Shown here: one piece after another, positions 53,816 to 61,973 of the stretch
Layout: each line of letters begins with the position of its first letter
Numbering within the stretch: position 1 is the stretch's first letter
Position numbers and translations under genes: made by a program
Notes under the pieces: model-generated
What the model saw: only the letters and a program-made list of their open reading frames with translations
Told to the model about the DNA's origin: nothing
Database searches by the model: none
Assembly: GCF_014642275.1 (NCBI RefSeq)
Contig: NZ_BMIM01000004.1
Coordinates: 62,001-126,000 of the forward strand
DNA: 64,000 nucleotides
DNA from: Flavobacterium lutivivi
GTDB lineage: Bacteria; Bacteroidota; Bacteroidia; Flavobacteriales; Flavobacteriaceae
Direction: 5' to 3'

Positions 53816-54716
53816 ATAGCAAATCTTCAAGAGCTGAATTAATATCTGGAAATTGAAATGTAAACCCTTGATTTATTATTTTGCTACTATCCACATAATT
53901 TGAATTGAGCAATAAAGAACTCATTTCTCCGAGAAGAACTTTGAAAACAAATTCAGGAATTGCTGGAAGCCATATTTTTTTATTTAAAGTTTTGGCAATT
54001 GCAAATGTTATTTTTTTGTTGGTAACAGGTTCAGGTGAAACTGCATTGATAACTCCGTCAATATTGTTTTCTATCACAAAGGTATAAAGTCTAACCAAGT
54101 CGTGTAAGTGTATCCAAGACATTACTTGGTTTCCACTTCCTATTACAGCACCAAAACCTAATTTTATTGGCTTAACAATTTCGGTCAAAGCTCCATTATT
54201 TTTTGCAAAAACAACTCCTGTTCTAACTTTTGTTACTTTAATGTTTAAGTTTTTAAACAAATCTGCGCATTTTTCCCACTCTTTCACTACGTCCGACAAA
54301 AACCCTTCGCTATATTCATTATTATCTTCACTTAGAGCGTGGTCAAATGTTCGCTTATAACTTGCTGTTCCTGAAGCAGATATAAAGTGTTTTACATTGT
54401 GTTTGTTACTTTTTAGTGCGTTGTATAATATTTTGGCTGAAGATATTCTGCTTTCAAGAATTTCCTTTTTGTATTTATAAGTCCAACGTTTTGCAATAGT
54501 AGCGCCAGCCAAATGAATAATTACTTCTACATCCTCAAATGCTTTGCTATCAATTTCACCTTTGGAAGGATTCCAATAAAAACCTTTACAATTATTTTTG
54601 TCAACTAATTTATTTTTATTGGTTGACAAAAAATGTACAGTATAATTTTTGGATAACAAATGAGCCATTAATTCGGTTCCAATTAGACCAGTTGCACCAG
54701 TAATTAAAACTTTCAT
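53814..54716 (-). CDS. TIGR01777 family NAD-dependent epimerase-like protein
   Basis: A 300-aa short-chain dehydrogenase-like protein with Rossmann motif LITGATGLIGTELMAHLL, IHLAGATIAKRWTYKYKKEIL, FISASGTASYKR and the conserved MSWIHLHDLVRLY. A C-terminal DUF1731 part is present (LPAIPEFVFKVLLGEMSSLLLNS read in parts). This family (YfcH/SDR39U1) has no settled reaction. It is preceded by a DUF4442 gene with a 5-bp gap. Confidence 0.92.
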   Translation of the reverse strand: MKVLITGATGLIGTELMAHLLSKNYTVHFLSTNKNKLVDKNNCKGFYWNPSKGEIDSKAFEDVEVIIHLAGATIAKRWTYKYKKEILESRISSAKILYNALKSNKHNVKHFISASGTASYKRTFDHALSEDNNEYSEGFLSDVVKEWEKCADLFKNLNIKVTKVRTGVVFAKNNGALTEIVKPIKLGFGAVIGSGNQVMSWIHLHDLVRLYTFVIENNIDGVINAVSPEPVTNKKITFAIAKTLNKKIWLPAIPEFVFKVLLGEMSSLLLNSNYVDSSKIINQGFTFQFPDINSALEDLL

Positions 54717-54721
54717 GATAC

Positions 54722-55183
54722 TTATGATTTAGTTTTTAATTTCATTGTCCATTCAAAGTCAAACTCAGAAACCTTATCCCCTTTTTCATCTATTCCAATA
54801 GATTTCATCCAAAAAGTTTGCCCTTCACCTGTTTCTATTGTCTTCTTGATGGCATCGTCTATCATATTGCCATCAACACATCTAAAAGTAATGACACCTG
54901 TTGCTTTTTTTGTGAAATTAGCTTTGTTCTTAGCAACGAGCATTGATATGTTTTTTCCGCTTTTTCTAATTTTTAGTAAAACCATAGCTCCATTTGTCAA
55001 TTCTGCCGCCATAGCTTGAACAGCAAAGTACATGGAATTAAAAGGATTTTGATTAAACCATTTGTGTTTTACAGTTACTGTACATTCGTTGTCTGTAATT
55101 CTTTGAACCCTAACACCTGACCAATAAGCTGATGGAAGTTTAAAAAAAAGAAACCGATTGAGTTTTGATACCGAAACGCTCAT
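54722..55183 (-). CDS. DUF4442 hotdog-fold protein (thioesterase-like)
   Basis: A 153-aa protein of the DUF4442 family, with a hotdog thioesterase-like fold: LPSAYWSGVRVQRI, NQNPFNSMYFAVQAMAAELTNG (in parts), and FTKKATGVITFRCVDG. No known catalytic residue is certain. Members may act on acyl-CoA or acyl-ACP. Operon with the TIGR01777 gene. Confidence 0.88.
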   Translation of the reverse strand: MSVSVSKLNRFLFFKLPSAYWSGVRVQRITDNECTVTVKHKWFNQNPFNSMYFAVQAMAAELTNGAMVLLKIRKSGKNISMLVAKNKANFTKKATGVITFRCVDGNMIDDAIKKTIETGEGQTFWMKSIGIDEKGDKVSEFDFEWTMKLKTKS

Positions 55184-55275
55184 TATTACTGATGTTTCTG
55201 TAAATATATCAAAAAAATATTATTACTTCAATTTTCTACAAATGTTAATTTTTTGTTAATTTTAAGTACTTTGTA

Positions 55276-55307
55276 TTGCATAATACTAGTTTTTGGTTGT
55301 ATCTTTG
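55276..55307 (+). promoter_or_regulatory. promoter of the DUF4870-PadR-PspC-GIN run
   Basis: TTG at 55276-55278, a 21-bp spacer and TATCTTTG at 55300-55307 match the Bacteroidota consensus exactly. It lies 65 bp before the ATG at 55373. Confidence 0.7.
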
Positions 55308-55372
55308 TATAAGAAATTAATAGCTTATAGAAAGTATTATATAAAAAGTTTCAATCATCAAAAAAACATATC

Positions 55373-55825
55373 ATGACAACAAACGAAAAAAATCTAGCAA
55401 CATTTACACATTTAAGTCAATTGACACAATATTTTATCCCTTTTGGTAATTATATATTTCCAATAATCATTTGGAGTTCAAAGAAGAACGAATCTGAATT
55501 TGTTGATGCAAACGGTAAAAATGTGTTGAACTTTCAATTGAGCATGTTTTTGTACACTATGATAACACTTGTTATTGCAGTTCCTGTTTTTATTTATTCG
55601 ATTTTCAAAAACGTTTCTTTCAATGATTTTAGAAGTGGAAAGGATTTTGTTATAGATAGTTTCAGCGCTGGAAATATTACTGGTATTGTCATTTTAGCTC
55701 TAGTTGTTGTACTTCTATTTGGCTTTTTGAAAGTTATTGAATTCATATTGATAATATATGGTTCAGTAAAATCATCAAGTGGAGAAGTTTATAAATATCC
55801 AATGACAATAAATTTTATAAAATAA
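55373..55825 (+). CDS. DUF4870 domain-containing membrane protein
   Basis: A 150-aa protein with the DUF4870/Tic20-like pattern: ATFTHLSQLTQYFIPFGNYIFPIIIW near the N-terminus, FVDANGKNVLNFQLSMFLYTMI (in parts), then a last membrane pair around IVILALVVVLLFGFLKVIEFI. About three membrane segments. It precedes PadR and PspC genes, a set often found together in Flavobacteria, and may take part in the same envelope-stress response. Confidence 0.88.
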   Translation: MTTNEKNLATFTHLSQLTQYFIPFGNYIFPIIIWSSKKNESEFVDANGKNVLNFQLSMFLYTMITLVIAVPVFIYSIFKNVSFNDFRSGKDFVIDSFSAGNITGIVILALVVVLLFGFLKVIEFILIIYGSVKSSSGEVYKYPMTINFIK

Positions 55826-55901
55826 TCATCAATCATCAATCAAAAAATGAACAGTTTAATCAAATCTGAAAATAAACAGATTACAAATCAAGAAAAGCAT
55901 T

Positions 55902-56231
55902 ATGAATATTGAAAACACAAAAGCACAGATGCGCAAAGGAATTTTAGAATTCTGCATTCTTTCAGTTTTGAAAGAAAAAGATGCCTACACCTCTGAAATT
56001 CTAGACACATTGAAAGAGGCAAAAATGCTCGTAGTAGAAGGAACCGTTTATCCTTTACTAACTAGACTAAAAAACGATGGTCTATTGAACTATCGATGGG
56101 AAGAATCAACTTCGGGTCCACCAAGAAAATATTATGGTTTAACCGAATTAGGAAAAACATTTTTAACCGAACTTAACTCAACCTGGACAGAATTGGCAGA
56201 TGCCGTTAACATTATTACCAACAAAAAATAA
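55902..56231 (+). CDS. PadR-family transcriptional regulator
   Basis: A 109-aa winged-helix protein: MRKGILEFCILSVLKEKDAYTSEILDTL (in parts), VVEGTVYPLLTRLKNDGLLNYRWEES and SGPPRKYYGLTELGK are the PadR helix, recognition helix and wing. It lacks the long C-terminal dimerisation helix of large PadR proteins (subfamily 2). It starts 6 bp before the PspC gene and probably controls this operon. Confidence 0.93.
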   Translation: MNIENTKAQMRKGILEFCILSVLKEKDAYTSEILDTLKEAKMLVVEGTVYPLLTRLKNDGLLNYRWEESTSGPPRKYYGLTELGKTFLTELNSTWTELADAVNIITNKK

Positions 56232-56237
56232 CTAATC

Positions 56238-57968
56238 ATGAACAAGACAGTAAATATAAATATAGGTGGTTTATTTTTTCATATTGATGAAGATGCATAC
56301 CAAAAATTATCAAAATACTTTGATTCTATAAAACGTTCACTTTCAAACTCTTCTGGTAAAGACGAAATCATGAAAGATATTGAAATGCGCGTAGCAGAAT
56401 TATTGTCAGATAAACAAAAATCAGACAAACACGTTATTAATAATAAAGATGTAGAAGAAGTAATTGCTGTAATGGGACAACCAGAAGATTACAGAATTGA
56501 TACTGATGATACTGATTACTCAGCTCAAGAAAACTTTTATTATCCAAGAACAAAAAAACTATATCGCGATAAAGACAGAGGAACAATTGCTGGTGTTTGT
56601 ACTGGATTAAGTCACTACTTTGGTATAGAAGCTGTGTGGATTAAAATTATCTTTATTCTTTTAATTTGGGCTGGTGGAACAGGAATATTGGCTTATCTAA
56701 TTTTATGGATAGTTACTCCAAAAGCAATTACAACTTCAGAAAAGTTGGAAATGACTGGTGAACCAGTAACGATTTCAAATATAGAAAAAAAAGTAAAGGA
56801 AGAATTTGACAACGTTTCTAACAAATTTAAAAACGCCGATTATACACAAGTAAAAACTGGAGCAGAAAGAGTAGCATCGGGAATTGGAGATGTTTTAATA
56901 AAAATCTTTGGAGCTTTTGCAAAAGTATTAGGAGCAATTATTTTAATATTTTCATCATTCTCTATAGCTGGTTTGTTTATTGCGCTATTGACATTGGGTT
57001 CTACATCATTTATTGATACTCCTTGGGTTCAATATGCAAACTCAGTAAATTATACTGATATTCCTTTGTGGGTTTTTGGTCTATTAGCTTTTCTAGCTAT
57101 AGGAATTCCATTGTTTTTCTTCTTATTACTTGGGTTGAAATTATTAGTAACCAATTTAAAACCTGTTGGCAATATCTTAAAATACAGCCTTTTAGCATTA
57201 TGGATATTATCATTTTCGATTTTAGTAGTTTTAGGCATTCAACAATCAACACAAATAGCTTATGATGGAAAAGTGGTTGCCAAAGAAACCATAAACTTGA
57301 ATGTAAACGATACTTTGAAGATTAAATTTGTGAATAATGAATTTTACAAGAAAAATGATTACTATAATGATGATTTTGAATTTACTCAAGACTCATTAAA
57401 AAATGAAGTAATTTATTCTAACAATGTTCGCTTTTTTATCAAACAAACCGATAAAAACACTGCTTACCTTCAAGTAGAAAAATTATCAAACGGAAAATCT
57501 TATCGCGAAGCAAATGAAAGAGCCGAAAAAATTAAATATAATTTTAAATTAGTTGGAAATCAATTACTTTTAGATAATTATTGGATTTCTGAAATTAAAA
57601 GTAAATACAGAGGACAACGTGTTGAACTTTATTTATACTTACCAAAAGGAACTCTATTTAAAGTTGATAAATCGGTTCAAGACTTTGACGAATCTGATAA
57701 TGATTATTTCAATCTACACTATAGCTCAGACAATTACACCTACAAAGTAGATAGTAATGATGTAAAATGTTTAGATTGTCCTGCAGATGAAAATGAATAT
57801 AATGATGTGGAAATCAAAACAGAAGATGTCAATGAAGAAAACATCAATGACAGTACTAAAGTTGTAACTGTTAAAATAAACGGTAAAGAAACAACTGTTG
57901 ATAAAAAAGGAAAAACTTCAACATTAACAATAAGTTCTGACGGAACAATAACTAAAACAACAAAATAA
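56238..57968 (+). CDS. PspC domain-containing membrane protein
   Basis: A 576-aa protein. Residues 1-90 form a small soluble N-terminal region (VNINIGGLFFHIDEDAYQKL, EVIAVMGQPEDYR). The PspC domain (about 107-165) has RDKDRGTIAGVCTGLSHYFGI and WIKIIFILLIWAGG. Three further membrane segments lie about 225-350, then a 230-residue extracytoplasmic beta-rich region ends with a Thr/Lys-rich tail. PspC senses envelope stress in other bacteria. The two genes after it encode exported GIN-domain proteins, so this set probably acts at the envelope. Confidence 0.9.
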   Translation: MNKTVNINIGGLFFHIDEDAYQKLSKYFDSIKRSLSNSSGKDEIMKDIEMRVAELLSDKQKSDKHVINNKDVEEVIAVMGQPEDYRIDTDDTDYSAQENFYYPRTKKLYRDKDRGTIAGVCTGLSHYFGIEAVWIKIIFILLIWAGGTGILAYLILWIVTPKAITTSEKLEMTGEPVTISNIEKKVKEEFDNVSNKFKNADYTQVKTGAERVASGIGDVLIKIFGAFAKVLGAIILIFSSFSIAGLFIALLTLGSTSFIDTPWVQYANSVNYTDIPLWVFGLLAFLAIGIPLFFFLLLGLKLLVTNLKPVGNILKYSLLALWILSFSILVVLGIQQSTQIAYDGKVVAKETINLNVNDTLKIKFVNNEFYKKNDYYNDDFEFTQDSLKNEVIYSNNVRFFIKQTDKNTAYLQVEKLSNGKSYREANERAEKIKYNFKLVGNQLLLDNYWISEIKSKYRGQRVELYLYLPKGTLFKVDKSVQDFDESDNDYFNLHYSSDNYTYKVDSNDVKCLDCPADENEYNDVEIKTEDVNEENINDSTKVVTVKINGKETTVDKKGKTSTLTISSDGTITKTTK

Positions 57969-58708
57969 TGGTAAAAGCAGTCATCTATCTAGTAAAAATA
58001 GTAACTACTGCAGTAGTAGCTATTACTTTGGTTTCCTGCAACTATAAAATAGATTTAGGAAAAAATATCAAAGGAAGTGGTAATATAATCAGTGAACACA
58101 GACAACTTAGCGGTTTCAAAAATGTAACTGTATGTTGTGGATTGGATTGCGAAATTATTCAAGGAAATAATTTTGATGTAAATGTAATTGCAGATGATAA
58201 CTTGATAAAAGGAATTAAAACAACTGTTGAAAATGGAACACTTGTCATTTCATCAGAATACAATAATTACATCAATATCAAATCAAAAAAAGTAATTGTA
58301 ACTCTTCCCGAAATAAATTCTCTTGAAACAACAAGCGGATCAAATCTAACTACCAAAGGAGTTATTGTTGGCAACGATATTAAGATTAAATCAAGTAGTG
58401 GTAGTCAATTAGAGGCAAATGTAGAATCAGATATTATTGATTTAGAAACCTCGAGCGGTAGCGAAATGAACGTTGAAGGAAAAGCTCTAAAATTATACAC
58501 AGACTCATCTAGCGGAAGTAGTATTGATGCAAATAACCTTTTGGCAAATGAAGTAAATTCACAGTCCTCGAGTGGTAGTTCAACAAATGTACATCCAATT
58601 ACAAGTTTGAACGCAAAAGCCTCAAGCGGAAGTTCAATCAATTACAACACTAATCCAAAAAATGTGAAAGTTGACGAATCATCTGGAGGAAGTATTTCAA
58701 AAGATTAA
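57968..58708 (+). CDS. GIN-domain (DUF2807) lipoprotein
   Basis: A 246-aa protein with lipobox LVSC (Cys24). The DUF2807 beta-helix follows: GFKNVTVCCGLDCEIIQG, then regular turns with an SSGS motif (TTSGSNLTT, KSSSGSQLEA, TSSGSEMNV, SSSGSSIDA, SSSGSSTNV, ASSGSSINY) about every 18-22 residues. Such repeats stack into a right-handed beta helix or a prism. It overlaps the PspC stop by one base (TAATG). Function unknown; likely adhesin-like or sensor of the envelope. Confidence 0.9.
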   Translation: MVKAVIYLVKIVTTAVVAITLVSCNYKIDLGKNIKGSGNIISEHRQLSGFKNVTVCCGLDCEIIQGNNFDVNVIADDNLIKGIKTTVENGTLVISSEYNNYINIKSKKVIVTLPEINSLETTSGSNLTTKGVIVGNDIKIKSSSGSQLEANVESDIIDLETSSGSEMNVEGKALKLYTDSSSGSSIDANNLLANEVNSQSSSGSSTNVHPITSLNAKASSGSSINYNTNPKNVKVDESSGGSISKD

Positions 58709-58715
58709 AAGAATA

Positions 58716-58748
58716 AACATCTCAATGAAAATTGGGATGTTTTTTTTT
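58716..58748 (+). terminator. intrinsic terminator after first GIN gene
   Basis: AACATCTCAAT, loop GAAA, ATTGGGATGTT (one G-T pair) and a run of nine T. It lies 7 bp after the GIN lipoprotein stop; the second GIN gene follows, so read-through or a separate promoter is needed for it. Confidence 0.85.
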
Positions 58749-58775
58749 CTATTTTTGGAAAAAGAATATTTCCCA

Positions 58776-59609
58776 ATGAAGAAAGTTTACCTATTACTAT
58801 TCATATTAATTTCAATAAATACTTTTTCGCAAAACAAAGAAAAAGTAAAAGGTTCCAAAATTGTAACGATGGAACAAAAACCCATCGAAAATTTTAAAAC
58901 CCTAGAAGTTGAAGATAACCTTGAAGTCTTTCTGGTTAAAGGAAAAGAATGCGCCTTGGAGATAGAAGCTGATGACAATTTGCATGAATATATAGATTTC
59001 AAAATTGCGGGAAGCAACCTCAGAATTACCACTACAAAAAGTATTAATAACTTCAAAAAACTTAGCGTTAGAGTTACATATACTGATGATTTCAATATGG
59101 TAATTGCAAAAAATGAAACAAATGTAACTGCTCTTTCAGATGTTGATTTAACGGATATTACTTTCAAAAGTTACGATTTTGCAAAGCTTTACCTCAATGC
59201 AAAGACCAAAAACTTTACATTGATGGCAAATGATAAATCAAAAATTGAATTAAACCTAAAATCAGAAAAAGCAGCAATAGATATTAGTAAAAATGCCAAT
59301 GTAAAAGCGCTTATTGCTTCTACTGAACTCAAGGTTGATATGTTCCAAAAATCTTCAGCAACCATCGAAGGTGATGTAAATATTTTAAAACTAAGACTTG
59401 ACAATAACTCAGATTTTATTGGAAATAAACTTACCGCAAATAGCCTTCAAATTTTTTCTGACGGATATTCAAATGCAAAAGTTTTAGTCAAAAACACTAT
59501 AGCTATAGATGCGGCAGGAAAATCGGAGATAGAAATATCTGGCGAACCCAAAATAGACATCAAACGATTTACCGATAATGCCACATTGAAGAAAAAAGCA
59601 CTTAAATAA
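58776..59609 (+). CDS. exported GIN-domain (DUF2807) protein
   Basis: A 277-aa protein; the start is ATG 58776, which gives the signal peptide KKVYLLLFILISINTFSQ. An upstream in-frame start at 58671 lies inside the previous gene and terminator and is rejected. The mature part has the DUF2807 pattern (FKTLEVEDNLEVFLVKGKE, LHEYIDFKIAGSNLRITT, then repeated short strands with N/D-K turns). It is a paralogue in type, not close in sequence, of the preceding GIN lipoprotein. Confidence 0.85.
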   Translation: MKKVYLLLFILISINTFSQNKEKVKGSKIVTMEQKPIENFKTLEVEDNLEVFLVKGKECALEIEADDNLHEYIDFKIAGSNLRITTTKSINNFKKLSVRVTYTDDFNMVIAKNETNVTALSDVDLTDITFKSYDFAKLYLNAKTKNFTLMANDKSKIELNLKSEKAAIDISKNANVKALIASTELKVDMFQKSSATIEGDVNILKLRLDNNSDFIGNKLTANSLQIFSDGYSNAKVLVKNTIAIDAAGKSEIEISGEPKIDIKRFTDNATLKKKALK

Positions 59610-59640
59610 AAAACGCCTCAGAAATGAGGCGTTTTGCTTT
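59610..59640. terminator. bidirectional terminator between GIN gene and trxB
   Basis: A-tract, CGCCTCA, loop GAAA, TGAGGCG, TTTT. Serves the convergent GIN gene and trxB. Confidence 0.88.
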
Positions 59641-59656
59641 TATAAAATCTAAATAA

Positions 59657-60604
59657 TTAATCTAGTGAAGCTAAATATCTCTCAGCATCAAGAGCTGCCA
59701 TACAACCAGTTCCAGCAGCAGTAATGGCTTGTCTATAAACATGATCAGCAGCATCTCCAGCTACAAAAACACCTGCAACATTTGTTTTTGAACTTCCCGC
59801 AACATTAACAATATATCCAGTTTCATCAAGGGTAATATAGTCTTTGAAAATATCCGTATTTGGTTTATGACCAATAGCAACAAAAAAACCAGTAGCAGCT
59901 ATTTCTTTTTCTTCACCAGTTGCATTATTTTTAACTTTTACAGCATTAACAACTTGTCCATCACCCATTACTTCAACAGTAGAAGTATTTAAAAGAATTT
60001 CTATGTTTTCTGTTTTACGAACTCTTTCTTCCATTATTCTAGAAGCTCTGAATTTATCAGTTCTAACAAGCATAGTGACTTTTTTACAAAGTTTTGACAA
60101 ATAGTGCGCTTCTTCACAAGCCGAGTCTCCAGCTCCAACAATCACAACTTCTTGATTTCTATAAAAGAAACCATCGCATACAGCACAAGCCGAAACTCCT
60201 CCGCCCATTTGAAGATAATGTTGCTCTGAAGGTAATCCTAAATATTTAGCAGATGCTCCTGTAGATATGATAACTGTTTTGGCATGAATTTCTTTTGTAT
60301 CATTTACCCATACTTTGTGAATTGGTCCGCTAAAATCAACTTTTGTAACCCAACCATCACGAACATCAGTACCAAATCGTTGTGCTTGAGCTTGCAACTG
60401 AACCATCATTTCTGGACCAGTAACACCATCTGGATATCCTGGGAAATTTTCAACTTCGTTAGTCGTTGTTAATTGTCCTCCTGGTTGATTTCCTTGATAT
60501 AATATGGGATTCATGTTAGCTCTAGCGGCATAAATTGCAGCAGTATAACCCGCTGGACCAGAACCTATAATTAAACATTTTACGTTTTCTATTGTATCTG
60601 ACAT
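59657..60604 (-). CDS. trxB: thioredoxin-disulfide reductase
   Basis: A 315-aa flavoprotein with FAD motif IIGSGPAGYTAAIYAARA, redox pair CAVCDGFF (Cys about 141 and 144), NADPH motif VIVGAGDSACEEA, and GVFVAGDAADHVYRQ near the end. It passes electrons from NADPH to thioredoxin. Single gene; terminator on its 3' side is shared with the GIN gene. Confidence 0.97.
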   Translation of the reverse strand: MSDTIENVKCLIIGSGPAGYTAAIYAARANMNPILYQGNQPGGQLTTTNEVENFPGYPDGVTGPEMMVQLQAQAQRFGTDVRDGWVTKVDFSGPIHKVWVNDTKEIHAKTVIISTGASAKYLGLPSEQHYLQMGGGVSACAVCDGFFYRNQEVVIVGAGDSACEEAHYLSKLCKKVTMLVRTDKFRASRIMEERVRKTENIEILLNTSTVEVMGDGQVVNAVKVKNNATGEEKEIAATGFFVAIGHKPNTDIFKDYITLDETGYIVNVAGSSKTNVAGVFVAGDAADHVYRQAITAAGTGCMAALDAERYLASLD

Positions 60605-60730
60605 AATATTTTATTTTTTTCAGATGCAAATGTAAACTATTAAACAGGAAAAATAGTTGTCAAAATCATTGCTTGTTGTAATTTGTGAATAAGATATTAT
60701 TATTGTTGAAAACGTAAATAAATTATACAA

Positions 60731-60766
60731 AAAAAGGGATTTCTTTTTCAAGAAATCCCTTTTTGT
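60731..60766 (-). terminator. intrinsic terminator of tRNA-Pro
   Basis: AAAGGGATTTCTT, loop, AAGAAATCCCTTT, with T-tract on the minus strand. It starts right at the 3' end of the tRNA gene. Confidence 0.9.
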
Positions 60767-60840
60767 CGGGGTGGCAGGATTCGAACCTGCGACCTCCTGG
60801 TCCCAAACCAGGCGCGATGACCGGGCTACGCTACACCCCG
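60767..60840 (-). tRNA. tRNA-Pro (anticodon TGG)
   Basis: A 74-nt tRNA. On the minus strand the acceptor stem CGGGGTG pairs with CACCCCG, the D arm contains GTAGCGTAGCCCGGTC, the anticodon stem-loop is CCTGG-TTTGGGA-CCAGG giving anticodon TGG, and the T arm has GGTTCGAATCC. CCA is not encoded. It reads proline CCA and, by wobble, other CCN codons. Confidence 0.97.
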
Positions 60841-60961
60841 AATTTGTGGGTGCAAATATAGAATTATTAATTGGTAAACAAAATCTTTTCTCTAATATTT
60901 TCAGCTATATTTAGTTTGCATTTATTTTTTAGCAAATAAAATTTACATCGAATTAAATTTC

Positions 60962-60969
60962 TATTTTTG
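60962..60969 (+). promoter_or_regulatory. -7 element TATTTTTG before udk
   Basis: TATTTTTG fits TAnnTTTG and lies 29 bp upstream of the udk ATG. No TTG is clear at 19-22 bp upstream. Confidence 0.4.
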
Positions 60970-60998
60970 TAAAAATGTAAATAACACAACCTAATTTT

Positions 60999-61607
60999 AT
61001 GTTAATTATTGGAATTGCTGGTGGAACAGGTAGCGGAAAAACAACCGTAGTACATCAAATCATGAATGAACTACCTCAAACTGAAGTAGGTATTATTTCT
61101 CAAGATTCATATTATAAAGAGAATAAAGGGCTTAGTTTTGAAGAACGAGCGCTCATCAATTTTGATCATCCAAGAGCTATTGATTTTGATTTATTAGTCA
61201 GTCATTTAAAAGATTTGAAAGAAGGTAAAACTGTTGAACAGCCTGTATATTCATTCGTTACTCACAACAGAACTGATGATACGGTTATTACTCATCCAAG
61301 AAAAGTGATGATTGTAGAAGGAATTCTAATACTTGCAAATCCTGAGCTTCGTGAAATGTTCGATGTAAAAATATTTGTGCATGCTGACTCTGATGAACGA
61401 TTGATTAGAAGGCTAAAAAGAGATATTGCAGAACGTGGACGTGATATGGAAGAAGTTTTAAACCGTTATCAAAATACACTCAAACCAATGCATCAACAAT
61501 TTATAGAGCCTACAAAAGCTTTTGCAGATATTATTATTCCAAATGATAAATACAATACTGTGGCAATAGACGTGGTTCGTGCTGTAATCAATCAAAGAAT
61601 TAGCTAA
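60999..61607 (+). CDS. udk: uridine kinase
   Basis: A 202-aa P-loop kinase: IGIAGGTGSGKTTVVHQ (Walker A), SQDSYYK (base and sugar binding), NFDHPRAIDFDLL, VMIVEGILIL and RRLKRDIAERGRDMEEVLNRY. It phosphorylates uridine and cytidine with ATP or GTP in salvage. It opens an operon with the DivIC-like and mutA genes (gaps 2 and 10 bp). Confidence 0.95.
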   Translation: MLIIGIAGGTGSGKTTVVHQIMNELPQTEVGIISQDSYYKENKGLSFEERALINFDHPRAIDFDLLVSHLKDLKEGKTVEQPVYSFVTHNRTDDTVITHPRKVMIVEGILILANPELREMFDVKIFVHADSDERLIRRLKRDIAERGRDMEEVLNRYQNTLKPMHQQFIEPTKAFADIIIPNDKYNTVAIDVVRAVINQRIS

Positions 61608-61609
61608 AA

Positions 61610-61963
61610 ATGGGACTTTATAAAGATTTAACCGATAAATATCCTGTACTCAAAATATTGAGCAACAGATATGTTATAGTTACGGTTTTCTTTATAGTTT
61701 GGATGTTGTTTTTAGATAATACTTCCTATATGGATCATCGGGTTTTGAATAATCAAATTGATGAACTAGAAAGCAACAAAAAATATTATCAGGATGAGAT
61801 AAAAAAAGATGAAGAAAACATCAAACTACTCAAAAATCCTGACCAAATTGAAAAATATGCTCGCGAAAAATACTATATGAAACGCGACAGCGAAGATATT
61901 TACATCATCGAATTTGAAGAAGACTCGCTTCCTGATGAAGTATCAAAATCAAAATCTCTTTAA
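61610..61963 (+). CDS. septum formation initiator (FtsB/DivIC-like)
   Basis: A 117-aa bitopic protein: a short cytoplasmic start, one membrane segment (YVIVTVFFIVWMLFLD, about residues 22-38), then a coiled coil (LNNQIDELESNKKYYQDEIKKDEENI read in parts) and the family end IEKYAREKYYMKRDSEDIY. It belongs to the FtsB/DivIC group, which joins FtsL and FtsQ/DivIB in the divisome. The order uridine kinase, DivIC-like, mutA is typical of Flavobacteria. Confidence 0.9.
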   Translation: MGLYKDLTDKYPVLKILSNRYVIVTVFFIVWMLFLDNTSYMDHRVLNNQIDELESNKKYYQDEIKKDEENIKLLKNPDQIEKYAREKYYMKRDSEDIYIIEFEEDSLPDEVSKSKSL

Positions 61964-61973
61964 AGTATTTAGT

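Noticed and set aside
58671-58775. Longer start for the second GIN protein
   Set aside because: The extension lies in the end of the previous gene and through a terminator; ATG 58776 starts a clean signal peptide.
61914-61973. Longer start for the mutase small subunit
   Set aside because: The extension lies within the DivIC-like gene; ATG 61974 matches the family start ADKLFNEF.
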